DNA of 64,000 bases from Microbacterium psychrotolerans (GCF_031085295.1 NZ_JAVFWO010000008.1:62001-126000); one strand, 5' to 3'. Positions 35,880-44,310 are shown, counted from the first letter of the stretch. Notes: a model not told the origin generated them from the letters alone. Translations and numbers: made by a program.

Positions 35880-35910
35880 GGGCGTGCTCGCGATCGGCAT
35901 CCGATTCTTC

Positions 35911-35938
35911 CAATCCATTCGGGCGAGCCCTCCGAACA
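35911..35938 (+). promoter_or_regulatory. Weak SigK-like promoter candidate for the fasciclin gene
   Basis: CAATCC (35911-35916), 15 bases, then CCGAACA (35932-35938) lie on the plus strand, 84 bp before the lipoprotein start. The match is weaker than the divergent one. Confidence 0.3.
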
Positions 35939-36021
35939 GTCCGTGTAGCCGCTCCTGCGGCACGCTCCCCGCACCGGGGGCCACCAGACCGCGGTCGCAC
36001 GACCGCATGGAGGAGGAAGAC

Positions 36022-36684
36022 ATGTCTCGCATCACCAGGAAGCGTCTGTCGGCCGGGCTCGCTCTCGCCGTCGCCGCGACCTTCGCGCTGTCCGCCTGTT
36101 CGATGGGCGGCTCGGCTGCCGAACCGTCGACCGAACCGTCGGCACCCGCCATGGAGTCGAGCGAGGAGCCGATGGCGGCCGACCCCGCCGCAGACCTCGT
36201 CGGTCCGGGCTGCGCCGCCTATGCCGAGGCCGTCCCGGACGGCGCCGGCTCGATCGAGGGAATGTCCGCCGACCCCGTGGCGGTGGCGGCATCCAACAAT
36301 CCGATGCTGACGACCCTCACCGCTGCCGTGAGCGGCCAGTTGAACCCCGAGGTCGACCTCGTCGACACTCTCAACGGTGACGAGTTCACGGTCTTCGCGC
36401 CGGTCGACGACGCGTTCGCGGCGATCGACCCCACCACGATCGAAGCGCTCAAGACCGACACCGCGACGCTGACGTCGATCCTCACCTACCACGTGGTGCC
36501 GGGCCGCATCGAGCCCGCCGACATCGCCGGCATGCACACCACCGTGCAGGGCGCCGACGTCGAGGTCACCGGAGGCGGCGACGCCTGGATGGTCAACGAC
36601 GCGAACGTGATCTGCGGCGGCGTGCAGACGGCCAACGCCACCGTGTATCTGATCGACTCGGTCCTGATGCCTCCGGCACAGTGA
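36022..36684 (+). CDS. Fasciclin-domain lipoprotein (MPT70/MPT83-like)
   Basis: A 220-residue secreted protein. A signal peptide ends at the lipobox ALSAC (C26), followed by a Ser/Glu/Pro linker and one fasciclin (FAS1) domain from about residue 85. FAS1 hallmarks are DEFTVFAPVDDAFAAI and ILTYHVVPGRIEPADIAG, and the C-terminal strand VYLIDSVLMPPA completes the fold. This is the domain plan of mycobacterial MPT83, a SigK target located beside dipZ there too. It starts at ATG behind AGGAGGAAGAC. Confidence 0.93.
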   Translation: MSRITRKRLSAGLALAVAATFALSACSMGGSAAEPSTEPSAPAMESSEEPMAADPAADLVGPGCAAYAEAVPDGAGSIEGMSADPVAVAASNNPMLTTLTAAVSGQLNPEVDLVDTLNGDEFTVFAPVDDAFAAIDPTTIEALKTDTATLTSILTYHVVPGRIEPADIAGMHTTVQGADVEVTGGGDAWMVNDANVICGGVQTANATVYLIDSVLMPPAQ

Positions 36685-36721
36685 CCGACGCCGGCCTCGG
36701 CCGGCACCAAGGGGGGCGGCG

Positions 36722-36757
36722 AGGCCGCCGGCGTCTGCGAGGTGACGCCGGCGGCCT
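36722..36757 (+). terminator. Terminator hairpin after the fasciclin gene
   Basis: A 14-bp perfect stem (36722-36735 with 36744-36757) has an 8-base loop. It lies 38 bp after the stop codon, before the kinase gene. Confidence 0.7.
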
Positions 36758-36879
36758 TGTCGCCCCTTGCACGCGGTCGCTGCGGAGTCAAGGGTGTGGG
36801 CCTGATCAGGCTCGCTGTCTAACGTGATGCTGGGCCTGGGGTTGCGCCGGAGGGGTGCGGACACCAGGTGGGAGGAGAC

Positions 36880-38301
36880 GTGACATACCTGCGCGAGTCG
36901 GCGGAGTTGTCCACCGGCGAGATCTTGGACGATCGCTACGTCCTGCATGAGCGGATCGGCGAAGGTGGGATGGCGCGCGTATATCGCGCCGAAGACACCC
37001 ACCTCCAGCGCTCGGTGGCGGTCAAGATCTTCCGCGAGCCCACCGACGGCATCGACTCGGTGGAGCGTGCGCTGTCGGAGACGACCCTTCTCGCCTCTCT
37101 GAGTCACCATTCCCTCGTCACCGTGTTCGATGCCCGCGTGGGCACCGGTGAGCCCAACTACCTGGTCATGGAGCACGTCGACGGCATCACCCTGCGCGAT
37201 CTCATCGCCCGCGGGCCCGTCGACCCGAAGATCGTCGCATCGATCGCCATCGACATCGCCGAGGGCCTGCACGTCGCGCACGAGCACGGGGTCGTGCATC
37301 GCGACATAAAGCCTTCGAACGTGCTCCTGTGGGCATCTCCTCGGCCGGGATGGGAGTGGCGAGCCAAGCTCGCGGACTTCGGCATCGCGTACTTGATGGA
37401 CTCGGCCCGAGTGACGACACCAGGAGTGATCGTCGGCACGATGGCGTACGTCGCTCCGGAGCAGGCGCGAGGCGTGCCGCCGGCGCCGGCCGCCGACATC
37501 TATGCGTTCGGTCTCCTGCTGATCGAGGCGCTGACCGGCGAACGCCCGTTCGGCGACGCGGAGGGCATCGGCACTGTTGTGGCACGGCTGTCGGCGGCGC
37601 CCGAGATCCCGGAGTCGCTGCACCCGTCGTGGCAGGGCCTGCTGCGCGGCATGACAGCGATCCGGCCCGATGACCGACCCACCGCGCTCGAGGTCGTGAC
37701 GGCGGCCTCCCGTTTGGCAGCGATGGAGAACAGTATCGCCCGTGAGAGAGCCGACCCCTCGACGGCGCCTTTCGCGGCGCCGACAACCGCCCCTACCCAG
37801 GTCTTTCCCGGGGCGGCGCTCGTGCCGGGCCCTCAGGGCGCGGTCGAGCGCGGAATGCTCCGCCGCGATGCGCGCGCGGCCGCGCTGACGTCGGAAGCTT
37901 CGGCCGGCACGGATGAGGCGGAAGAGGTCCTCCCCGTTGTGCCGGACGAGCAGCGGCGGCCGTCGCGCCGTGCGCTGGTGATCGGTGTGGTCGCCGCGGC
38001 ACTCCTGGCGGTCGGACTCGCGCTCGGCACGGTGCTGCTGGCGAACAGCTGGTCTGCAGAAGCGGACCCCGCATCCACCCCGCCCGCGGAGGAACAGGCT
38101 CCGCCGGTTCCCACGGAGGAGGCCCCGGTCGAGGAAGCGCCGGCGAGCGTGCCCGCCGAGCAGCTCCCGGCCGACGAGGTGCCGCCGGCGGACACCGGCG
38201 GCGGAGGCGACGTCAACGACAACCGGGGCCCGGGGAACAACAACGGCAATGGCAACGGCAGCGGTAACAGCGGGCGTGGCAACGGGAATGGGAAGGGCTG
38301 A
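36880..38301 (+). CDS. Membrane Ser/Thr protein kinase without PASTA domains
   Basis: A 473-residue Hanks-type kinase. The cytoplasmic kinase domain (about 20-285) is complete: glycine loop IGEGGMARVY, K49 in VAVKI, HRDIKPSN (D142, N147), DFG (166-168) and APE (192). A low-complexity juxtamembrane stretch leads to one membrane helix (about 362-388), then an extracellular Pro/Glu segment and a C-terminal Asn/Gly tail. No PASTA or other sensor domain is present. I choose the GTG at 36880 because GGAGGAG ends three bases before it; a GTG twelve bases upstream lacks a site. Confidence 0.92.
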   Translation: MTYLRESAELSTGEILDDRYVLHERIGEGGMARVYRAEDTHLQRSVAVKIFREPTDGIDSVERALSETTLLASLSHHSLVTVFDARVGTGEPNYLVMEHVDGITLRDLIARGPVDPKIVASIAIDIAEGLHVAHEHGVVHRDIKPSNVLLWASPRPGWEWRAKLADFGIAYLMDSARVTTPGVIVGTMAYVAPEQARGVPPAPAADIYAFGLLLIEALTGERPFGDAEGIGTVVARLSAAPEIPESLHPSWQGLLRGMTAIRPDDRPTALEVVTAASRLAAMENSIARERADPSTAPFAAPTTAPTQVFPGAALVPGPQGAVERGMLRRDARAAALTSEASAGTDEAEEVLPVVPDEQRRPSRRALVIGVVAAALLAVGLALGTVLLANSWSAEADPASTPPAEEQAPPVPTEEAPVEEAPASVPAEQLPADEVPPADTGGGGDVNDNRGPGNNNGNGNGSGNSGRGNGNGKG

Positions 38302-38347
38302 GCCCGCGAACGGAACCACGCCTGTCGGCAAGTAGGCTGGTATCCGA

Positions 38348-38420
38348 GGGCCTCTAGCTCAGTCGGTAGAGCATCGGACTTTTAATCCGCGGGTCGTGGG
38401 TTCGAGCCCCACGGGGCCCA
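38348..38420 (+). tRNA. tRNA-Lys (anticodon TTT)
   Basis: A 73-base cloverleaf. Acceptor GGGCCTC pairs with GGGGCCC (one G-T pair), D-arm AGCTCAGTCGGTAGAGC, anticodon stem CGGA/TCCG region with loop CTTTTAA (anticodon TTT), T-arm GGTTCGAGCCC. CCA is not encoded. Confidence 0.97.
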
Positions 38421-38474
38421 CTCACAGTGTCGAAGTGCAGTCCTGCGGCTGTGTTATCTGTCGCCAGCCTCTTC

Positions 38475-38780
38475 TCAGCGGGCGATGGCGGCGGCGATGA
38501 GCCAGACCACGGCACTCAGCACGAGTGCGATGAGCGGGTACCAGAACGCGGTGTGCTTGCGCGAGAGTGCGACGATCCCCGCGACCGCGCCGAGGACCGC
38601 GAGTGCCAGCGGCAGATAGCCGCCGAGCACGATGGCGAGCGTGTTGTCGTAGGTGCCGATGGCCCAGAGCAGCGAGACGAAGAAGAGCATCACGGCCGCG
38701 CCCACCGAGAAGCCGATGAGCAGCAGCGTGGCGATGAGGTCCCCCGTACGGCGCTCGGCGGCAGCCGCGCCGGCGGTCAT
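38475..38780 (-). CDS. Small membrane protein with three helices (DUF6264-like)
   Basis: A 101-residue protein with an N-terminal Ala/Arg-rich head and three hydrophobic segments (LIATLLLIGFSVGAAVMLFFVSLLW, LAIVLGGYLPLALAVLGAVAGIVAL, FWYPLIALVLSAVVWLIAAAIA). Its start overlaps the GNAT stop by four bases (ATGA), so it ends the five-gene operon beginning with the MMPL gene. Function unknown. The family label is a tentative recollection. Confidence 0.72.
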   Translation of the reverse strand: MTAGAAAAERRTGDLIATLLLIGFSVGAAVMLFFVSLLWAIGTYDNTLAIVLGGYLPLALAVLGAVAGIVALSRKHTAFWYPLIALVLSAVVWLIAAAIAR

Positions 38781-39226
38781 GAGTCGAACCCGATCTCGTA
38801 GTGGACGAACCCCGTGCCGGTGGCCACGCGGTCATAGAGCGTTCGGGCGGTGGTGTTGGTCTCATGCGTGAGCCAGTACACCTTCGCCGCGCCGTACTCG
38901 CGCGCCCACCCCGTGACGTGGGCGATGAGTGCGCGACCCGCGCCGGTCCCCCGGGTGTCCGGAGCGACGAACAGATCCTCGAGGTAGCAGTACGGGAGGG
39001 CCGACCAGGTGGCGGCGTGCGTCAGCCAGTGCACGAAGCCGATCGCGTTCCCGGCATCGTCGGTCGCGAGCGCACCGTGGATCGGGAACTGCGGGTCCAG
39101 GATCCGATGCCAAGTCAGCGCGGTCTGCTCGTCGGAGAGCTCGGCCTCGTAGAACGTCAGGTAGCCGCGCCACAGCGGCAGCCAGGCGTCGTGGTCGGCG
39201 GGGGCGAGGGGACGAATCGCGGTCAC
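38777..39226 (-). CDS. GNAT-family N-acetyltransferase
   Basis: A 149-residue acetyltransferase. The acetyl-CoA loop is in LYLEDLFV-type strand YCYLEDLFVAPDTRGTGAGRALIAHV (RGTGAGRA), and the C-terminal part reads VYWLTHETNTTARTLYDRVATGTGFVHYE. This resembles the group often annotated as aminoglycoside or diamine acetyltransferase-like. It lies 29 bp after the AlkD-like gene and overlaps the small membrane protein gene. Confidence 0.87.
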   Translation of the reverse strand: MTAIRPLAPADHDAWLPLWRGYLTFYEAELSDEQTALTWHRILDPQFPIHGALATDDAGNAIGFVHWLTHAATWSALPYCYLEDLFVAPDTRGTGAGRALIAHVTGWAREYGAAKVYWLTHETNTTARTLYDRVATGTGFVHYEIGFDS

Positions 39227-39255
39227 GAGACCCGAGGCTAGCGGGTAGCCGGCGC

Positions 39256-39927
39256 TCAGGTGAGCGCGGTGAGCGCGGTTCGCCGCGCGTGGGTACTGAG
39301 ATCCGCTCCCCGACGGCCGAGGAACTCCTCGAGCCGGCCGCGATCGACCCGTCCGATCTCGCGCAGCGCCACCCCCACGTTCGTCTGCACCAGGTGCTCG
39401 GGATCGGCCGCGAGCAACTCGCAGAGTGCCAGCGGGTCGTCGAGGTCGCCGGAGCGGATGATCCAGAACGCCGCCGTGATCGCCGTACGACGCCGCAGCC
39501 AGTCATCGGAGCGCGCGAGGTCGAACAGCACGTCCCGCGGCCGGTCGAGCAGGTACCCGCCCAGCACGCGGGGAGCGGCGCGGTCGATGAAATCCCACGT
39601 GTCGATGCGGTCCATACGCCGCATCCAGAGCTCGTACAGGGCAGCACGGTCGGCGTCCTTCGTGCGCGCCCGGAAGTCGAGGATGGCCACGGCCACCATC
39701 CGCATCTCATAGGCGTCCGCGTCGAGGAGCCGGTCGACCTCGGGCAGTGGCATCCGTGCATTCGTCTTCGCGATGTCGAAAACCGCGCCCATGCGCACGC
39801 CGATCACCTCGGTGCGATCATCGGTCATGCGCTGCTGGATCTTGGCCCGTTCGTCGGCGGATGCCGCGGCCTCGAGCGCCGTGCGCACACCCTCTGCCGT
39901 CGGCGACACGTCGGCGGGCTCAGTCAC
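39256..39927 (-). CDS. DNA alkylation repair protein, AlkD-like HEAT-repeat fold
   Basis: A 223-residue all-helical protein matching AlkC/AlkD-type DNA glycosylases: VIGVRMGAVFDIAKTNARMPLPEVDRLLD near residue 42, RMVAVAILDFRARTK near 75, then RIDTWDFIDRAAPRVLGGYLLDR with a Trp/Asp pair near 108-112, and TAITAAFWIIRSGD. Family members excise positively charged alkylated bases such as 3-methyladenine without base flipping. Its ATG overlaps the end of pncA by eight bases, so it belongs to the MMPL operon. Confidence 0.85.
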   Translation of the reverse strand: MTEPADVSPTAEGVRTALEAAASADERAKIQQRMTDDRTEVIGVRMGAVFDIAKTNARMPLPEVDRLLDADAYEMRMVAVAILDFRARTKDADRAALYELWMRRMDRIDTWDFIDRAAPRVLGGYLLDRPRDVLFDLARSDDWLRRRTAITAAFWIIRSGDLDDPLALCELLAADPEHLVQTNVGVALREIGRVDRGRLEEFLGRRGADLSTHARRTALTALT

Positions 39928-40510
39928 CGCCGGAGAGACCGGAGTGGCTCAGTTCCGCCCCGGCGTGCGCGAGCTCGGCCAGTGCGGCGTCGCTCGATTC
40001 CGTCGCGACACCGGCGACGAGGTCGGTGAGGATCCGCACATGCCGGCCGTGCTCGATGGCGTCGAGGGCGGAGGCGCGCACACAGTAGTCCGTCGCAATG
40101 CCCGCGACGTCGACGTCCACGACCCCGTGCTCTTCGAGCAGGTGCGCCACGGTAGCACCGTCGTCTGTGGTCCCCTCGAACAACGAGTAGGCCGGCGCCC
40201 CCTGCCCCTTCTTGACGTGATGCGTCACCGCGGAGGTGTCGAGGCCGGGGTCGTACTCCGCGCCCTCGGTGCCGACCACGCAGTGGACGGGCCAGGTCTC
40301 GACGAAGTCGGGCTCGGAGCTGAAGTGCCCGCCGTTGTCGCCCTCAGCGTGATGCCAGTCGCGCGAGGCGACGATCACGGCGTACTCCTCGGCGTGCGTG
40401 ACCAGGTACTCCGTGATGCGCTGCGCGACGGCATCCCCGCCCTCCACGCCGAGCGCACCGCCCTCGGTGAAGTCGTTCTGGACGTCCACGATGAACAGCG
40501 CTTTGCTCAT
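39920..40510 (-). CDS. pncA: Nicotinamidase (isochorismatase family)
   Basis: A 196-residue cysteine hydrolase converting nicotinamide to nicotinate for NAD recycling. The catalytic Asp is in ALFIVDVQNDFTEGG, the metal-site histidines in ASRDWHHAEGDNGGHFSS, the Lys in HVKKGQG and the nucleophile Cys in VAGIATDYCVRASALDA. I start at the ATG giving MSKALFIVDV; it overlaps the MMPL stop (ATGA), so translation is coupled. Upstream codons in the same frame are the shadow of the MMPL gene. Confidence 0.95.
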   Translation of the reverse strand: MSKALFIVDVQNDFTEGGALGVEGGDAVAQRITEYLVTHAEEYAVIVASRDWHHAEGDNGGHFSSEPDFVETWPVHCVVGTEGAEYDPGLDTSAVTHHVKKGQGAPAYSLFEGTTDDGATVAHLLEEHGVVDVDVAGIATDYCVRASALDAIEHGRHVRILTDLVAGVATESSDAALAELAHAGAELSHSGLSGGD

Positions 40511-42843
40511 GATTCGAGCGTACGCCTGTACTCCTCGCGAGTGAGAGGGTGTCCGTCGTCCGCGACGAGCTCGGCCTCCGTCTCCGCGAGCAGCGGCTGG
40601 TCGGCCGGCGCGGCGAGTGCGCTCTCGGCAGCGCCAGGACCGTGACCGGTCGATGCGGTGCCGTCGCGCCGCGCCAGCTTCGACGGCCACCAGATCGCCC
40701 GGCCGATGTCGTAGGACAGCGCCGGCACGAGCAGCGACCGCACGACGAAGGTGTCGAGCAGCACGCCGAAGGCCACGATGAAGGCGAGCTGCGCCAGGAA
40801 GAGGATCGGGATGACGCCGAGTGCCGCGAAGGTCGCCGCCAGCACGAGACCCGCCGAGGTGATGACGCCGCCGGTCGCGACCAGGCCCCGCAGGATGCCT
40901 GGCCTGGTGCCGTGCGCGAGCGACTCTTCGCGCACGCGCGACATCAGGAAGATGTTGTAGTCCACGCCGAGCGCCACCAGGAAGACGAACCCGTACAGCG
41001 GCACTGCGGGGTCGGCGCCGGGGAACCCGAACACCTCGTTGAACACGAGCGCGCTCACGCCGAGCGCCGTCGCGAACGACAGGATCACCGTCGCGATCAG
41101 CAGCACCGGCGCCAGGATGGACCGCAGCAGCAGCATGAGGATCAGCAGGATCACCAGCAGGATGACCGGGATGATGACGGTCCGGTCGCGCGTCGACGTG
41201 TCGTTGGTGTCGATGTCGGTCGCCGTCTCGCCGCCGACGACCGCGGTCCCCGCGCCGAGCATGTCGTCGAGGTCGGCGCGGAGCTGGCGGACCGTGTCCT
41301 CAGCCGCGACCGAGTCGGCGGCATCCGTCAGCGTCCCGATGACGAGGACGTCGCCGTCGGCGACGGTCGCCTCAGGAGCAGGCGTGCCGGGCGGGCCGAC
41401 CGCCGTGAGCACCGCTTCGCCGTCTTGGACCTCGACGGCGGCCTGCCCGGTCGGCGAATCCTCCGAGGAGACGGCCACGGATTCGATGCCCTCCGACGCC
41501 TCGAGCACCTCGACCGTGTCGGCAAGGTCCTCTTCGGGCACGATCACGTAGGCCGGCGATCCCGACCCCGCCGGGAAGTGCTCGGCGAGCACTTCCTGCC
41601 CATCTCGCGCCTCGGACGATCCGAGCACGAGGTCGCTCGTCGGCACCCCGTCCGCCTTGAGCTGTGTGATCCCGATCGCGCCGGCGAGCAGGACGATGGT
41701 GCACGCGATCCACACGACGCGCGCGTTTCGCGCCACGAACCGCGCCTGCCGCGGCCAGAGACCCTTGACGGGCTGCGTCAGGTCGTCGGGGATCATGGCC
41801 AGCGGCTGCTTGGGTATGAAGGGCCAGAAGGCGGCGCGACCGCAGAGGGCGAGCAGCGCCGGCAGGAACGTCAGCGCCGACAGCACGGAGAACGCGATGC
41901 CGATGGAGGCGATCGGCCCGAGGGCGCGGTTGGTCGCGAGATCCGAGAGCAGCAGGCACAGGAGGCCGGCGATCACCGTGCCGCCCGACGCGAGGATCGG
42001 CTCGAACGCCCCTCGCCAGGCCGAGAGCGTCGCATCCCACTTCGACGCACCGCTCGCGATGGATTCTCGGAAGCGCGCGACGTAGAGCAGCGCGTAGTCG
42101 GTCGCGGCGCCGATGACGAGGATGAAGAGGATCCCCTGCACCTGCCCGTTGAGCACCACGATGCCGGCGTAGGCGAGCCACCACACGGTGAGGAGCGCCG
42201 CGCAGAGCGCGAACACCGACGTGAGGAGCACGAGGATCGGCAGCAGCGGCGAGCGGTAGACGATCACGAGGATCAGTAACACCGCGATCAGCGCCACGCC
42301 GAGAAGAAGTCCGTCGATGCCCAGGAAGCCCTCGACGAGGTCTGCGGTGAAGCCTGCCGGCCCGGTGACCCACGCCTCGAAGCCGTCCGGAAGCTCATCG
42401 GCCACGAGCGTCCGGATCGCGTCCACGGTCTCGCCCACCTCGCCGGAGGCATCTATCGGGACGAAGATCTGCACCGCCTCGCCGTCCTCCGACAGGATCG
42501 GCGGCGACACACCCTCCTGCACGCCCTCGATGCCGGCGATGTCGTCGGCGAGGGCCTGGACGTCGGCGACGTCCTCCTCGGACAGTTCGCCGTCGCCGGT
42601 GACGACCACGACGGCGGGGATGCTGTCCTCGCCGAGGAAGTCCGCCAGCCGCTCGTTGACCTGCGTGGCGTCGGCGCCCTCCGGCAGGAAGCTGGACCGG
42701 TCGTTGGTCGAGACCTCGTCGACCTTTCCGAAGTACGGCCCGCCGATGGATCCGGCCGCAAGCCAGATCAGCACGAGCAGGGCCGGGATGCCGATGCGCA
42801 GCCAACCGGAGGGACGGCGTTTCGCGTGGTGAGCCGAGGACAT
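40507..42843 (-). CDS. MMPL/RND-type membrane transporter
   Basis: A 778-residue transporter with the duplicated RND plan. Helix 1 (IGIPALLVLIWLAAGSIGG) is followed by an extracellular domain (about 35-165) and a bundle of five to six helices with the conserved GAATDYALLYVARF (about residue 250). A second loop domain and a second bundle with LVALGVDYNIFLMSRVREE follow. Paired Asp-Tyr motifs in both halves are the proton-relay signature. Substrates in the family range from lipids to drugs. It heads a five-gene operon, and its promoter is covered by two palindromes. Confidence 0.92.
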   Translation of the reverse strand: MSSAHHAKRRPSGWLRIGIPALLVLIWLAAGSIGGPYFGKVDEVSTNDRSSFLPEGADATQVNERLADFLGEDSIPAVVVVTGDGELSEEDVADVQALADDIAGIEGVQEGVSPPILSEDGEAVQIFVPIDASGEVGETVDAIRTLVADELPDGFEAWVTGPAGFTADLVEGFLGIDGLLLGVALIAVLLILVIVYRSPLLPILVLLTSVFALCAALLTVWWLAYAGIVVLNGQVQGILFILVIGAATDYALLYVARFRESIASGASKWDATLSAWRGAFEPILASGGTVIAGLLCLLLSDLATNRALGPIASIGIAFSVLSALTFLPALLALCGRAAFWPFIPKQPLAMIPDDLTQPVKGLWPRQARFVARNARVVWIACTIVLLAGAIGITQLKADGVPTSDLVLGSSEARDGQEVLAEHFPAGSGSPAYVIVPEEDLADTVEVLEASEGIESVAVSSEDSPTGQAAVEVQDGEAVLTAVGPPGTPAPEATVADGDVLVIGTLTDAADSVAAEDTVRQLRADLDDMLGAGTAVVGGETATDIDTNDTSTRDRTVIIPVILLVILLILMLLLRSILAPVLLIATVILSFATALGVSALVFNEVFGFPGADPAVPLYGFVFLVALGVDYNIFLMSRVREESLAHGTRPGILRGLVATGGVITSAGLVLAATFAALGVIPILFLAQLAFIVAFGVLLDTFVVRSLLVPALSYDIGRAIWWPSKLARRDGTASTGHGPGAAESALAAPADQPLLAETEAELVADDGHPLTREEYRRTLES

Positions 42844-42881
42844 ATCGCTAGCTTATCTAGCGAACTGCGTTTCGTGAAACG
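42844..42881 (-). promoter_or_regulatory. Leaderless promoter overlapped by two palindromic operators (MMPL operon)
   Basis: On the minus strand TTCACG (42878-42873), a 17-base spacer and TAAGCT (42855-42850) place +1 at the A of the ATG (42843). A 14-base palindrome CGTTTC-GT-GAAACG (42868-42881) covers the -35, and TCGCTAG-N5-CTAGCGA (42845-42863) covers the -10. Confidence 0.65.
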
Positions 42882-42932
42882 GAACCCGGATGCCGACCGA
42901 CGGCGTCCGCACGCCTCCTATGCTGGGTCGCG

Positions 42933-43886
42933 ATGCTCTCCGCCGCGCTCGCCCTCATCGGCGCCGTCGTCTACGGCTCCGCAGACTTCCTCGGCGGCCT
43001 GGCCGCGCGGCGGCTGCGCTCCATCGTGGTCACCGCCGTGGCGGCGCTGTCAGGACTGGTCGCGCTCGCGCTCGTGCAGCCGCTGGTCGGCGGAGTGTGG
43101 ACGACTGCCGACGTCGCGTGGGGCGTCCTTGCCGGGATCGTCGGCGTCGCCGCGGTCGCGCTGCTGTACGCCTGCCTTGCGATCGGCCCGATGAGCATCG
43201 TGTCGCCGCTGACCGCGGTCGTCTCGGCGATCGCGCCGATGCTGTGGGGTCTGCTCGTCAAAGGCGATGCGCTGGCACCCATCGGCTACGCCGGGCTGGC
43301 GGTGGCCCTGGTCGCCGTCGTCCTCGTCGGCTTCATCCCGGGCGAGAAGATCGTTCGGCCGAACCCGCGCGGCCTCGCCATGGCGGTCGGCGCCGGCCTC
43401 GCGATCGGCGCATTCCTGATCATCGTCGACCAGACCTCCGCCGACAGCGGCCTCGTGCCCCTCGTGACCAGTCGCGCCACCAGCGGTGTCGTCACGGTCG
43501 GCGTGGTCGGGATCCTCGCACTCATGGCCAGGCGCCGCGGCGCGCCGGCGCGCTCCGTGCTCGTGGTCGCAGGTCCGCCGCTCGGGGCGATGCCGAGCGG
43601 GCACGCCGATCTCGAGCACGCGTCGGAGCCGGGCCGCATGACGACGACAGCGCGTCGGGCCTGGACGCTCGCCGTTCTCTGCGGGATCGCGGACGCCGCC
43701 GCCAACGCGCTCATGCTCCTCGCGCTGCGCACCGGCGACCTCGCGGTGGTCTCGGCGCTCACGGCGCTTTACCCCGCCGGCACGATCCTGCTGGCCGCGA
43801 TCGTCCTGCGCGAGCGCGTGGCCGCGATCCAGTGGGTGGGCCTCGGTCTGGCCCTCGCCGCCGGAGGCATGCTCGCCCTCGCGTGA
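42933..43886 (+). CDS. EamA-domain (DMT) transporter
   Basis: A 317-residue protein with ten predicted helices in two EamA halves. The first begins LSAALALIGAVVYGSADFLGGLAARRL and the second after a polar loop (about residues 190-240) with LAVLCGIADAAANALMLLAL. The terminal signature is ALYPAGTILLAAIVLRERVAAIQWVGLGLALAAGG. It is divergent from the MMPL operon with 89 bp between, so the operators there could affect it too. Substrate unknown. It is not closely similar to the EamA protein at 9431. Confidence 0.87.
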   Translation: MLSAALALIGAVVYGSADFLGGLAARRLRSIVVTAVAALSGLVALALVQPLVGGVWTTADVAWGVLAGIVGVAAVALLYACLAIGPMSIVSPLTAVVSAIAPMLWGLLVKGDALAPIGYAGLAVALVAVVLVGFIPGEKIVRPNPRGLAMAVGAGLAIGAFLIIVDQTSADSGLVPLVTSRATSGVVTVGVVGILALMARRRGAPARSVLVVAGPPLGAMPSGHADLEHASEPGRMTTTARRAWTLAVLCGIADAAANALMLLALRTGDLAVVSALTALYPAGTILLAAIVLRERVAAIQWVGLGLALAAGGMLALA

Positions 43887-43892
43887 GCGGGG

Positions 43893-44288
43893 TCAGCCGC
43901 GCGCGAAGAGCATGACGAGCGACGTGACGAGCGCGACGACGCCGAGCGCGAGCATCCCGCCCGCGAGGAGGGCGACGGCCCGCACCGCCGGCGAGCCCTG
44001 CGTCAGCCGCATCCGATTGAGGGATCCGCGACGGACGAAGATGTCGGCCATGTCGGCATCGCCGATGTGGTGCTCCTGCTCGTGGGTGAGGTGCGCCTCC
44101 CCCACGCCCCCGTCCTCATCGAACCAGCGGACCAGACGGCCGTGGGCGGATGACTCGACGACGGCTCGCACCGGCACCCAGGTGCCGTCGAAGAGGTACA
44201 TGATCAGCGCGATCCCGGCGAGCAGTGCGCCCACGCCGAACCCGATCCACGAAAAGATCTCGGCGAGGGCGTCGATCGCCTGGGACAC
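43893..44288 (-). CDS. Two-helix membrane protein of unknown function
   Basis: A 131-residue protein with an N-terminal helix (FSWIGFGVGALLAGIALIMYLF), a charged central domain (about residues 40-95, with ESSAHGRLVRWFDEDGG and THEQEHHIGDADMADIFVRRG) and a C-terminal helix (AVALLAGGMLALGVVALVTSLVMLF). I start at the GTG giving VSQAIDALAEIF because AAGGA lies about ten bases before it; a GTG six codons upstream abuts the tRNA terminator. It converges with the EamA gene. No family recognised. Confidence 0.7.
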   Translation of the reverse strand: MSQAIDALAEIFSWIGFGVGALLAGIALIMYLFDGTWVPVRAVVESSAHGRLVRWFDEDGGVGEAHLTHEQEHHIGDADMADIFVRRGSLNRMRLTQGSPAVRAVALLAGGMLALGVVALVTSLVMLFARG

Positions 44289-44310
44289 CGCACCACCGTC
44301 CTTCACATAC

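Noticed and set aside
35851..35938. Firm assignment of both SigK promoters
   Set aside because: The dipZ-side match is fair, but the -35 shares the very common GGATGC motif and the fasciclin-side match is poor, so both are kept only as candidates.
34423..38331. Very long minus-strand open frame (~1300 codons) across dipZ, the fasciclin gene and the kinase
   Set aside because: It is Arg/Ala-rich, in the antisense or shifted frame of three well-identified genes, and has no family motif; it arises from high G+C.
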